Assembly (NCBI RefSeq): GCF_001742225.1 | Contig: NZ_CP017075.1 | Coordinates: forward strand, 3,378,001 to 3,442,000 | DNA from: Novosphingobium resinovorum | Lineage (GTDB): Bacteria; Pseudomonadota; Alphaproteobacteria; Sphingomonadales; Sphingomonadaceae | Length of the DNA: 64,000 nucleotides | Reading direction: 5' to 3' | Shown: in pieces, positions 42,722 through 51,928 of the stretch | Layout of the letters: each line of letters begins with the position of its first letter | How positions within the stretch are numbered: the first letter of the stretch is position 1 | Program-made: the position numbers and the translations under genes | The notes under the pieces: model-generated | Database searches by the model: none | Told to the model about the DNA's origin: nothing | Seen by the model: only the letters and a program-made list of their open reading frames with translations

Positions 42722-42817
42722 CTTCGACAGGCTCAGCCTGAGCGGAATTGAGAGGTTTGCACTACTCCTGCCATTGGGAGGCCTACTCCAACCCCGCTCA
42801 CCCTGAGCTTGTCGAAG
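42722..42817. repeat. Intergenic palindromic repeat, family A
   Basis: Left arm CTTCGACAGGCTCAGCCTGA and right arm ACCCTGAGCTTGTCGAAG enclose about 55 bases. It lies between two convergent genes. Confidence 0.8.
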
Positions 42818-42840
42818 GGTCGAAGTCCCCGCAGCCGAAT

Positions 42841-43044
42841 TCAGCTTTCCAGCAGGTCCACGTAAGCCACCACATCGTTGTCGGTGGCGAGGAACAGGCC
42901 GTCCTGCACGTCCTCGCTCTGTAGCGAGGCTATGCGCATGGCCTCGGACAGCGGGCCGTAGAACAGCGTGTTCGCCGCGCCGCCCTCGGCCCCGCCGTCG
43001 AGATGGTAGAGGCGCACGCTGGCGTCGTCATACGTGGTGCGCAT
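42841..43044 (-). CDS. Small conserved hypothetical protein
   Basis: A 67-residue protein with no signal peptide and an acidic composition (A-S-L-Q-S-E-D-V-Q-D-G-L-F-L). The ATG overlaps the stop of the DUF4169 gene by one base (TGATG), so it is the last gene of the HerA-like / DUF4169 unit. I cannot name a family. Confidence 0.65.
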   Translation of the reverse strand: MRTTYDDASVRLYHLDGGAEGGAANTLFYGPLSEAMRIASLQSEDVQDGLFLATDNDVVAYVDLLES

Positions 43045-43220
43045 CAGTCTTCCCGTTTGGCCCCGTCGAGGGTGCGATCGATCCGTGCGATCTCAGCCTG
43101 CGAGGCGGATTTCTCGGCCTTGGTGCGACCATGCTGGGCGCGGTTTGCCGCCGCCTCGGCCTTGTCGGCGGCGCGGGTTTTGGCCTTGCGGGCCATGCGC
43201 AGGTTGATGATCTCGGCCAT
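43044..43220 (-). CDS. DUF4169 family small protein
   Basis: A 58-residue protein starting M-A-E-I-I-N-L-R-M-A-R-K-A-K-T-R and containing R-A-Q-H-G-R-T-K-A-E-K, the DUF4169 signature. It is highly charged and helical and ends R-E-D. ATG 43220, stop at 43044-43046 which overlaps the start of the next gene by one base. It lies 12 bases downstream of the HerA-like ATPase gene. No function is known for the family. Easily missed because of its size. Confidence 0.8.
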   Translation of the reverse strand: MAEIINLRMARKAKTRAADKAEAAANRAQHGRTKAEKSASQAEIARIDRTLDGAKRED

Positions 43221-43232
43221 GATGGCCCGACC

Positions 43233-44720
43233 TTACGCCTCGACCGGCGCGGTTGTCACGCCGAGATCCGGCAGGCCGACCGAGCGCTTGCCCGAGAAAT
43301 CGGTGCGCACCACGATCAGGCCGTCCTTCTCCAGATAGTCGAGCAGACGCTGCACGCGGCGGGGCGAACTGGTGCCGTAGATCCGCGCGAGGTCCATGTC
43401 GTCCGGGCACGGCTTGCCGTCGATCGCGGCGCGGGCGATCACATAGAACGTCGCCAGCGCATCGTCGGGCACGTGCTTCGACAAGTTGATGAGGTCTTCC
43501 CAGCGCGCGTCGTCGGGGTTCTCGATCCCTGCGAGCGCGGCGGCGAAGCCCCGGCGGAACATCGTCGCGTCGAGGCCGCGCACCGAGATGCCCTTCATCC
43601 GGCAGCGGATGGTGAAGTCCTGGAACAGCGTGGTCGCGGACTGGAACGTGCAGTCCGGCTCCTCGGCCATCACGTTCATGATCTCGATCATCGCCGCGCG
43701 GGTTTCCTCGGCGCCGGGCTCGTTGCGCTCCCTTTCACGCTCGCGTTCGCGCGCCTGCGCGGTGGTGGGTTCGAGCAGTTCGGTCGCGGCGATGCGGCGG
43801 GCCAGCGTCTCGGCATCGTCCACACGCGGGGCGGGGCGGTGGAATTCGGGGCGATCCGGCTCGACGTGGAGATTGTCGTGCAGCAGCTCGCGCAGTTCCT
43901 CGGTGGTCGCGGTGGGCAGCGGGGCGAGCCCCGGCGTCACCGATTTGGCGCCGGTCTGCACCGTGCCGACGCTGACCGACACCGGCCGCCGCGCGATCGC
44001 GGGGCCTAGACCAAGGAACTGCCCGCGCGCGAGGTCGCGGATCGTCTCGGCCTGCCGCCGCTCCATGCCGAGCAGGTCGGCGGCGCGGATCATGTCGATG
44101 TCGAGGAAGGTGCGGCCCATCAGGAAGTTGCTGGCCTCGGCCGCGACGTTCTTGGCCAGCTTGGCAAGGCGCTGGGTGGCGATCACGCCCGCCAGACCGC
44201 GCTTGCGGCCGCGGCACATGAGGTTGGTCATCGCCGCGAGGCTGACGCGGCGGGCCTCTTCCGAGACTTCACCGGCGGCGGCGGGGGCGAACATCTGCGC
44301 CTCGTCCACCACCACGAGCGCGGGATACCACTGCTCGCGCGGGGCATCGAACAGGGCGTTGAGGAACTGCGCGGCGCACTTCATCTGCTGGTCGATCTCC
44401 AGCTCGTCGAGCGCGAGGACAACCGAGGCGCGGTGCTGGCGGATGCGCGCGCCGAGGCGGGCGATCTCAGCCTCGCCATAGGCGGAGCCGTCGATGACGA
44501 CGTGGCCGAACTGCTCGGCAAGGCTGACGAAGTCGCCCTCGGGGTCGATCACGACCTGCTGAACGATCCCGGCGCTCTCCTCGAGGATGCGGCGCAGCAG
44601 GTGCGACTTGCCGGACCCGGAATTGCCCTGCACCAGCAGGCGGGTCGCCAAGAGTTCCTTGATGTCGATCTCTACCGGCTCCCCGCGCTGGGCGGTGCCG
44701 ATGACGATGTTCGCGCTCAC
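43233..44720 (-). CDS. HerA-like ATP-binding protein (DUF87)
   Basis: A 495-residue AAA-type motor related to HerA/FtsK. The GTG at 44720 gives M-S-A-N-I-V-I-G. The Walker A is G-N-S-G-S-G-K-S (residues 32-39) and the Walker B L-V-V-V-D-E-A-Q-M-F. The C-terminal part carries a winged-helix-like segment (S-P-R-R-V-Q-R-L-L-D-Y-L) preceded by a charged R-E-R-E-R linker. Possible roles are DNA translocation or repair, unproven. First of a three-gene unit with DUF4169 and a 67-residue protein. Confidence 0.85.
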   Translation of the reverse strand: MSANIVIGTAQRGEPVEIDIKELLATRLLVQGNSGSGKSHLLRRILEESAGIVQQVVIDPEGDFVSLAEQFGHVVIDGSAYGEAEIARLGARIRQHRASVVLALDELEIDQQMKCAAQFLNALFDAPREQWYPALVVVDEAQMFAPAAAGEVSEEARRVSLAAMTNLMCRGRKRGLAGVIATQRLAKLAKNVAAEASNFLMGRTFLDIDMIRAADLLGMERRQAETIRDLARGQFLGLGPAIARRPVSVSVGTVQTGAKSVTPGLAPLPTATTEELRELLHDNLHVEPDRPEFHRPAPRVDDAETLARRIAATELLEPTTAQARERERERERNEPGAEETRAAMIEIMNVMAEEPDCTFQSATTLFQDFTIRCRMKGISVRGLDATMFRRGFAAALAGIENPDDARWEDLINLSKHVPDDALATFYVIARAAIDGKPCPDDMDLARIYGTSSPRRVQRLLDYLEKDGLIVVRTDFSGKRSVGLPDLGVTTAPVEA

Positions 44721-44800
44721 GTCCGGGCTAGTGCCAAAGCGGGGGGCGGGGTGCAAGCGGGACGGGGGGTTATCCAGAGGTTGCGTCTTGCGCGAGGGGG

Positions 44801-44871
44801 CTTCGACAGGCTCAGCCTGAGCGGTTTTAAGAGCCGGTCTTTAAATCCCGCTCAGGCTGAGCCTGTCGAAG
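44801..44871. repeat. Intergenic palindromic repeat, family A
   Basis: Left arm CTTCGACAGGCTCAGCCTGA and right arm TCAGGCTGAGCCTGTCGAAG. It ends 3 bases before the regulatory motif at 44874. Confidence 0.85.
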
Positions 44872-44873
44872 GG

Positions 44874-44893
44874 CATCGTCCCAAGGTACAATT
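44874..44893 (+). promoter_or_regulatory. PQQ-regulon motif copy before the aldehyde dehydrogenase
   Basis: CATCGTCCCAAGGTACAATT lies about 70-90 bases before the ALDH ATG. It matches the motif at 53781, 56577 and 62951 (core TCCCAAGGTnCAAT). Inferred operator or promoter element of the alcohol-oxidation genes. Confidence 0.65.
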
Positions 44894-44961
44894 GGCCTGC
44901 CGCGCCCATCGGCTCACATTGCCTGTCGAAACCCCACGGGGGTCAGGTTCGGAGATTTGGG

Positions 44962-46482
<1,521 letters not shown>

Positions 46483-46552
46483 TCGTGGCGGGTTCGCCAA
46501 GAGCTCTCAACCCGGCGTCCCGCCACCATAACGGCGCCGGATACCTCGAAAC

Positions 46553-46584
46553 GGCGGATGGCCCCCACGCCATCCGCCGCTTTT
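46553..46584 (+). terminator. Terminator between ALDH and DUF779 genes
   Basis: GGCGGATGGC (46553-46562) pairs with GCCATCCGCC (46569-46578), followed by GCTTTT. It ends only 8 bases before the DUF779 ATG, so it may work as a partial terminator or attenuator. Confidence 0.8.
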
Positions 46585-46591
46585 CGGCGTC

Positions 46592-47017
46592 ATGAGCCTC
46601 CCGGCCCGCATCCTCGCCACTCCGGCGGCGGAGGAATGGATCGAGCGGCTGCGCGCTATCCACGGCCCGCTGATGTTCCACCAGTCGGGCGGGTGCTGCG
46701 ACGGCTCCGCGCCGATGTGCTTCACCGAGGGCGAGTTCCGCGTCGGCGCGCAGGACGTGCTGCTCGGCTCGCTCATCGGCAACACCCGTGTCTGGATCGG
46801 CGCGGCGCAGTTCGAGTACTGGCGCCATACCCAGGTCACCATCGATGTAGTGCCCGGACGCGGTTCGGGCATGAGCCTGGAGGCGCCCGAGGGCGTACGC
46901 TTCATCGTGCGCAGCCGCATCTTCAGCGATGAGGAGAACGCCGCGCTCGAAGCGGCAGGTGATCCACTGCGGGGCGATGCCGTGAATGCGCTTGGCGACG
47001 GGAGCGGTTCGGCCTAG
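46592..47017 (+). CDS. DUF779 family protein
   Basis: A 141-residue protein. The signature is M-F-H-Q-S-G-G-C-C-D-G-S-A-P-M-C-F, with three Cys that could bind a metal. The family is usually found beside acetaldehyde dehydrogenases (acoD/exaC), and that is the case here. No activity is established. It has no signal peptide, so it is cytoplasmic. Position after a hairpin suggests that its level relative to the ALDH is reduced or controlled. Confidence 0.88.
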   Translation: MSLPARILATPAAEEWIERLRAIHGPLMFHQSGGCCDGSAPMCFTEGEFRVGAQDVLLGSLIGNTRVWIGAAQFEYWRHTQVTIDVVPGRGSGMSLEAPEGVRFIVRSRIFSDEENAALEAAGDPLRGDAVNALGDGSGSA

Positions 47018-47074
47018 AATTTTCGCGCTTGGGTCACGGACCGCACCGAAGAGGGCGGCCGGAAGGAGAGGGAC

Positions 47075-48256
47075 ATGCGAATGGCAGCACAGATTCACGA
47101 CGGTGACCGCCCGCTGGTGGCCTGTGCCTCGCACGCGCAGGACCCGGCTGATGCCGTCGCGGAACTGGTCGAGGCCATTGGCGGCGTGGAACTGGCAGGC
47201 GCGCTGCTGTTCTGCTCGCACCGCTACCCGCGCGAGGAACTGGCGCGCGTGCTCACCGCAAGGCTGCCGGGGGTGCCGCTGATCGGCTGCACCAGCGCGG
47301 GCGAACTCACCAGCCGGGGTTACGACACCGACAGCCTGCTGCTGATCGGCTTTCCCGCTGCCGGCTTTTCGATGGCTTCGCTGCGGTTCGAGGATCTCGA
47401 CAACTTCGACCCTGTGACCGCGCAGGGCGCTATCCGCCAGCTCGTCGCGGGGGCGCGGCTGGACCACGGCGCGGCGGAGGATCTGCATCAGGTGGCGCTG
47501 TTCTTCGTGGACGGCCTGTCGCACCGCGAGGAACTGCTGACGATGACCGCGCAGCACGCGCTGGGCGACGTCCAGCTGATCGGCGGCTCCAGCGGCGACG
47601 GCCTCTCGTTCCGCGAGACGGCGGTGCTGCACGAAGGACGCTTCCATTCCGACGCCGCGGTGATCGCGGTGCTGACCAGCCGCCGCCCGATGCACGTCTT
47701 CTGCGCCAACCACTACCGCCCCGGCCCGGCCAAGATGGTCATCACCGAGGCGGACCCGGAAACCCGCACCGTCTACGAGATCAACGCCGCCCCCGCCGCC
47801 GAGGAATACTTGCGGCTTTCCGGCTCTCCGGGCGAGGAACTCGACGTCCACTTCTTCGCCGCCCATCCGCCGATGGTGCGCACCGGCGGCCAGTTCCACG
47901 TCCGCTCGGTGCAGAGCGCGAACCCCGACGGTTCGCTGACCTTCTACTGCGCGATCGACACCGGCGTCGTCCTTACCATCGGCGAGCCGGTGGACCGGCT
48001 GACCTGGATGCGCGAGCTGTTCCAGTCGGTCTCGCGCAAGGTGGGGGAGATCGACCATATCATCGGCTTCGACTGCGTGCTCAACCGGCTGGATGCCGAG
48101 GACCGGCAGATCCTTCGCGAAGTTTCCGACATCTATGTCGAGAACAACGTGCTGGGGTTCAGCACGTACGGCGAGCAGTTCCTGGCCGCGCACATGAACC
48201 AGACCTTCAGCGGGCTGGCGATCGGGCGGGCGGTGGATGAACCGGCACGGCCATGA
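47075..48256 (+). CDS. FIST domain signal-transduction protein, NosP-like
   Basis: A 393-residue FIST_N plus FIST_C protein. FIST_N includes L-I-G-C-T-S-A-G-E-L-T-S-R-G (typical G-C-S-T-A-G-E block) and L-I-G-G-S-S-G-D-G-L; FIST_C follows from about residue 225 (Y-E-I-N-A-A-P-A-A-E-E-Y-L-R-L). NosP-type FIST proteins bind haem and NO and control an associated kinase. The hybrid kinase lies 77 bases downstream, as with NosP/NahK in Pseudomonas. Haem binding is not shown here. Confidence 0.82.
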   Translation: MRMAAQIHDGDRPLVACASHAQDPADAVAELVEAIGGVELAGALLFCSHRYPREELARVLTARLPGVPLIGCTSAGELTSRGYDTDSLLLIGFPAAGFSMASLRFEDLDNFDPVTAQGAIRQLVAGARLDHGAAEDLHQVALFFVDGLSHREELLTMTAQHALGDVQLIGGSSGDGLSFRETAVLHEGRFHSDAAVIAVLTSRRPMHVFCANHYRPGPAKMVITEADPETRTVYEINAAPAAEEYLRLSGSPGEELDVHFFAAHPPMVRTGGQFHVRSVQSANPDGSLTFYCAIDTGVVLTIGEPVDRLTWMRELFQSVSRKVGEIDHIIGFDCVLNRLDAEDRQILREVSDIYVENNVLGFSTYGEQFLAAHMNQTFSGLAIGRAVDEPARP

Positions 48257-48276
48257 CGATGCCTTGCCCCCTCCCT

Positions 48277-48306
48277 CGTCATTGCTTCGCTGCGCTCGCA
48301 ATGACG
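48277..48306. repeat. Intergenic palindromic repeat, family B (short)
   Basis: CGTCATTGC and GCAATGACG are exact inverted repeats flanking TTCGCTGCGCTC. It lies in the 77-base gap between the FIST and kinase genes, so it will be within their shared transcript. Confidence 0.75.
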
Positions 48307-48333
48307 AAGTGGGTGTGAGGTCGGGAGACGATC

Positions 48334-50538
48334 ATGGCCCTGACTGACCCCGAAGCCCGCGACACCGAAACCGCCCGCCTGCGCGCCCGCATCGCGCAGC
48401 TGGAGAAGATCAACGCCGCGCTGATGGACCGGGTGGAGCGCTCCACCGACATGCAGGGCGGGGCGTTCTCGATGTTCGAGACGGCGATCTCGCTCGACGC
48501 CATGGTGCGCGACCGCACCGGCGCGCTGGAGGTGGCGCTGGAGCGGCTCAACACGGTCAATGCGCAGCTCGCCGCCGCTCATGGCGATGCCACCGCCGCC
48601 CGCGTGATGCTGCGCGATGCCATTGAATCGCTGTCGGACGGCTTCGCGCTGTTCGATGCGGAAGACCGTATGGTCCTGTGCAACCGCGCTTACCTGAAGA
48701 TCTTTCCCAATTTCGAAGGCGTGCAGGGCGATGCGCCCGAATTCGCCGAACTCGCCAGCCGCCTCGCGCAGACCGGCGCCACCATGGGCTCGCGCATGGC
48801 GCCCGAGCGCTGGCTCAAGGACCGCATGGCGCAGCATCAGCGGGCGCAGGGCGCGCACGTGCAGGCGCTGGCCGACGGCCGCTGGATCCAGATCAACGAG
48901 CTGCGCACGACCGAAGGCGGCACCGTCGGCATCTATACCGACATCACCACCGTCAAGGCCGAGGATGCCCGCCAGCGTGCCCGCGAACTGGCCGAACGCA
49001 ACCTGGCGCTGCAGGCGACGCTGGATACGCTCTCCGAAGGCGTCTGCCTTTTCGACGCCCAGCGCCAGCTTCAGGCGTGGAACGAGGGCATGCTCACGGT
49101 GCTGGCGCTGGCCGAGGACGGTCCCGCCATCGACACGCATGAGGCGCTGTCGGGTTGGTGCACCGGCGAATGCGGGCTGGACCGGGTGGAAGCGCTCGAC
49201 TGGCGCGAGGGCGGCGGCGCGCGGGTCGTCGCCAACTGCACGATGCGCGGGCGCTATTTCACCGTCCGTTCGGTATCGCTCAAGAACGGCGGCATGGTCT
49301 TCACGTTCGATGATGTGACCGATCATATCCAGTTCGAACGCTCGCTGACCGAGACTGCCGAAACGCTGGAGCGCCGCGTCACCGAGCGCACCGCCGAACT
49401 GGTCGAGGTGAACCGCCAGCTCGTCGAGGCGAAGAACGAGGCGGAGACGGCGAACCGCTCCAAGACCAGTTTCATCGCGGCGGCCAGCCATGACCTGCTG
49501 CAGCCGCTGAATGCGGCGCGGCTGTTCGTTTCGGCGATGGACGGTCAGGCCATGGCCGAACGGCCGCGCTCGCTGGTGCATCAGGCATCCACCGCGCTCG
49601 ATTCGGTCGAGGATTTGCTCGAAGCGCTGTTCGAGATTTCGCGCCTCGATGCGGGGGCGATCCAGCCCGAGTTCGCGGACCTCTCGCTTGGGGCGATCCT
49701 CTCGGCCTTGCGCGTGGAGTTCGCGCCGCTGGCGAGCGCGGGCGGGCTGGCGTTCACGGTGCCCCATACCGCGCTGTGGGTGCGCTCCGATGCGCGCCTG
49801 CTGCGCCGGGTGCTGCAGAACTTCGTGTCCAACGCGATCCGCTATACCGAGCAGGGCAGCGTGACGGTGGAGGTGGTGGAGCAGGGCGCGGACGTCGTCG
49901 TCACCGTGCGCGATACCGGGCCGGGCATCGCCGACGTCGATCGCGACGAGATTTTCGAGGAATTCCGCCGCGTCGGCAAGACGCAGAAGATACCCGGCAA
50001 GGGCCTCGGCCTCGCCATCGTGCGCCGCGTCACGACGATGCTGGGCCACGGGATCGAACTCGACACTGCGCCGGGGGCGGGCGCGGCCTTCTCGATCCGC
50101 CTGCCGCGCGTGGACCCGGTTGCCTCGCTGGATGAGCCGGGCGCGATGCCCGCCGCTCCGCGCGCCGGGGCAGGCGGGCTGGTTCTGGTGATCGACAACG
50201 ATCCGGGCATCCTTGCGGGCATGGAAGCACTGCTGGAGAACTGGGGGCTGGACGTGGTGACCGCCAACGATCCATCCGACGCGGCCGCACTGGCTGCGCT
50301 GGAGCAGGGACCGGCGATGCTGATCGTGGACTACCACCTCGATGACCGGCTGACCGGTGACCGCGCGGTGGCTATGCTGCGCGAGAAGGCCAGGCGGGCG
50401 GTCCCGGCGATGGTCATCACCGCAGATCGCGGGCCGGAAACCAAGGCGCAACTGGCCGAACTGGCGCTGCCCTTGCTGAACAAGCCGGTGAAGCCGGCGC
50501 AGCTGCGGGCGCTGCTGCGGCAGATGGACGTGCTGTGA
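48334..50538 (+). CDS. Hybrid sensor histidine kinase, NahK/ErcS'-like
   Basis: A 734-residue cytoplasmic kinase. An N-terminal coiled coil, two PAS domains (about 90-205 and 220-335) and a coiled coil lead to a HisKA box A-A-S-H-D-L-L-Q-P-L-N (phosphorylated His386). An HATPase (R-V-L-Q-N-F-V-S-N-A-I-R-Y-T, then G-K-G-L-G-L-A-I) and a C-terminal receiver (V-I-D-N-D-P-G with phosphoacceptor Asp666 in L-I-V-D-Y-H-L) follow. No membrane segments. In Pseudomonas this group pairs with a FIST protein and feeds LuxR-type regulators of ethanol oxidation. The response regulator here is at 51187. Confidence 0.88.
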   Translation: MALTDPEARDTETARLRARIAQLEKINAALMDRVERSTDMQGGAFSMFETAISLDAMVRDRTGALEVALERLNTVNAQLAAAHGDATAARVMLRDAIESLSDGFALFDAEDRMVLCNRAYLKIFPNFEGVQGDAPEFAELASRLAQTGATMGSRMAPERWLKDRMAQHQRAQGAHVQALADGRWIQINELRTTEGGTVGIYTDITTVKAEDARQRARELAERNLALQATLDTLSEGVCLFDAQRQLQAWNEGMLTVLALAEDGPAIDTHEALSGWCTGECGLDRVEALDWREGGGARVVANCTMRGRYFTVRSVSLKNGGMVFTFDDVTDHIQFERSLTETAETLERRVTERTAELVEVNRQLVEAKNEAETANRSKTSFIAAASHDLLQPLNAARLFVSAMDGQAMAERPRSLVHQASTALDSVEDLLEALFEISRLDAGAIQPEFADLSLGAILSALRVEFAPLASAGGLAFTVPHTALWVRSDARLLRRVLQNFVSNAIRYTEQGSVTVEVVEQGADVVVTVRDTGPGIADVDRDEIFEEFRRVGKTQKIPGKGLGLAIVRRVTTMLGHGIELDTAPGAGAAFSIRLPRVDPVASLDEPGAMPAAPRAGAGGLVLVIDNDPGILAGMEALLENWGLDVVTANDPSDAAALAALEQGPAMLIVDYHLDDRLTGDRAVAMLREKARRAVPAMVITADRGPETKAQLAELALPLLNKPVKPAQLRALLRQMDVL

Positions 50539-50547
50539 CTGTGGGGC

Positions 50548-50698
50548 CTTCGACAAGCTCAGGCTGAGCGGATCCAAAGCGCTTTCCTTCGTCATTGCGA
50601 GCACAGCGAAGCAATCCAGGGCAGTCTTGGCCCGCTCTGGATTGCTTCGCTGCGCTCGCAATGACGATCCGAATCCGCTCAGCCTGAGCTTGTCGAAG
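50548..50698. repeat. Nested repeat: family B inside family A
   Basis: Outer arms CTTCGACAAGCTCAGGCTGA (50548) and CTCAGCCTGAGCTTGTCGAA (ending at 50698) are family A. Between them lies a complete family B palindrome, from CGTCATTGCGAG (50590) to CTCGCAATGACG (ending at 50666). It separates the kinase from the convergent thioesterase gene. Confidence 0.85.
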
Positions 50699-50709
50699 GC
50701 CCTGCTTGA

Positions 50710-51141
50710 TCAGGCTAGCATAGCCAGCTTCTCGCGCCAGTTATCGGGCAAGGCTACCGGGCGGCGGCTTTCGCGTCCGACATAGACGTGCGTGAAATGC
50801 CCTTCGGCGGCCGGTTCCTCCGAGCCCTCGACGAACAGGCCGAGGTGATAAGACACGCTGCTGGTGCCCAGCTTCGCGACCGTCATGCCGACTTCCAGCT
50901 TTTGCGGGAAATGCACCGAGGCGGCATAGCGGCAGCCGGTCTCCACCACGACGCCGATCGGGTCGCCGGTCTCGATATCGAGCAGGCCCGCCTCGATCAG
51001 CCATGTGTTTACGGCCGTGTCGAAGTACGAATAATAGACCACGTTGTTCACGTGGCCGTAGACGTCGTTGTCATGCCACCGCGTCGTCAGGGGGACGAAA
51101 GCACGGTAGGCGGCGCGCGGGCGCAAGGGGTCTCGGCTCAT
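50710..51141 (-). CDS. Acyl-CoA thioesterase, hotdog fold
   Basis: A 143-residue hotdog-fold thioesterase of the 4-hydroxybenzoyl-CoA/YbgC type. The signature is T-R-W-H-D-N-D-V-Y-G-H-V-N-N, with the catalytic Asp following. Cytoplasmic, acting on short acyl-CoAs. It is 46 bases downstream of the LuxR-type response regulator on the same strand, and similar thioesterases sit with PQQ-ethanol oxidation genes in some pseudomonads, so a link with alcohol catabolism is plausible but not shown. Confidence 0.87.
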   Translation of the reverse strand: MSRDPLRPRAAYRAFVPLTTRWHDNDVYGHVNNVVYYSYFDTAVNTWLIEAGLLDIETGDPIGVVVETGCRYAASVHFPQKLEVGMTVAKLGTSSVSYHLGLFVEGSEEPAAEGHFTHVYVGRESRRPVALPDNWREKLAMLA

Positions 51142-51186
51142 AGGCGGCAGTGTTAGGAACGCCGGCGGCGGAGCGCCAGCGCTTCC

Positions 51187-51867
51187 TTACCCGCGAAAGC
51201 CGATCTTGCCCGCCATGATCACCGCCTGCGTGCGGCTGAACACGTTCATCTTCTGCAGGATCGCCGAGACATGCGCCTTCACCGTCGTCATCGAGACGTC
51301 GAGTTCATAGGCGATCTGCTTGTTGAGCCTTCCGGCCACCAGATGCCCCAGCACCACGCGCTGCTGCGGGGTGAGGGTGTCGATCCGGGCGCGGATCAGG
51401 TCTTCCTCGGCGGCCGCGCTTTCGTCTCCGGGCAGGTCGGGCATGTAGATCTCGCCCGAGAGCACCTGCTGCAGCGCATCGACGATCGCCGCGCGCTTCA
51501 GCGACTTGGGCACGAAGCCCGCCGCGCCCGCCGCCAGCGCGTCGCGCACCACGTTGCGGTCGGTCACGCCCGAGACCATCACCACCGGCGTGGCGGGGAA
51601 CTTGTCCCGCACCGCCTGCAGGCCGGAAAGGTGCGAGACGTCGGGGATGTTGAGGTCGAGCAGGACGAGATCGACGTCGCCCGCTTCGTCCAGCACCCTG
51701 AGCGCCGCTTCGAGGCTGTCCGCTTCGAGGATCGTGCAGTCGGGGAAGGCATCGTCGAAGATCGAGCGTAGCCCGTCGCGGACCAGCGAGTGGTCGTCGA
51801 CGATCAGAACGCGGTCGGGTGCCCCATATTCGCCCATGTTGTTTTCCGTGACGGCGAGTGTTTCCAT
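51187..51867 (-). CDS. LuxR-type response regulator, ErbR/ExaE-like
   Basis: A 226-residue NarL/LuxR-family regulator. The receiver domain has the acidic pair D-D-H, phosphoacceptor Asp71 (L-V-L-L-D-L-N-I-P) and Lys121 (V-P-K-S). The C-terminal LuxR helix-turn-helix reads L-T-P-Q-Q-R-V-V-L-G-H-L-V-A-G ... V-S-M-T-T-V-K-A-H-V. It lies between the thioesterase and the alcohol dehydrogenase and is a likely controller of the island, with the kinase at 48334 as candidate partner. An alternative start is residue 11 (51837). Confidence 0.9.
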   Translation of the reverse strand: METLAVTENNMGEYGAPDRVLIVDDHSLVRDGLRSIFDDAFPDCTILEADSLEAALRVLDEAGDVDLVLLDLNIPDVSHLSGLQAVRDKFPATPVVMVSGVTDRNVVRDALAAGAAGFVPKSLKRAAIVDALQQVLSGEIYMPDLPGDESAAAEEDLIRARIDTLTPQQRVVLGHLVAGRLNKQIAYELDVSMTTVKAHVSAILQKMNVFSRTQAVIMAGKIGFRG

Positions 51868-51886
51868 GTCTTTATCCCGGGGAGGG

Positions 51887-51916
51887 ATGGCGCGCCAGCG
51901 GTAACCGGCGCGCCAT
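51887..51916 (-). terminator. Hairpin after the PQQ alcohol dehydrogenase
   Basis: ATGGCGCGCC and GGCGCGCCAT are exact inverted repeats flanking a 10-base loop, lying between the dehydrogenase stop and the response regulator start. There is no T-tract on the minus strand, so it may only attenuate. Confidence 0.55.
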
Positions 51917-51928
51917 TTCAGGGTTGCG

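Noticed and set aside
48133..50661. Minus-strand frame of 842 codons across the histidine kinase
   Set aside because: The kinase has perfect HisKA, ATPase and receiver motifs on the plus strand; the opposite frame is Arg/His/Gln-rich filler and runs through repeats at both ends.
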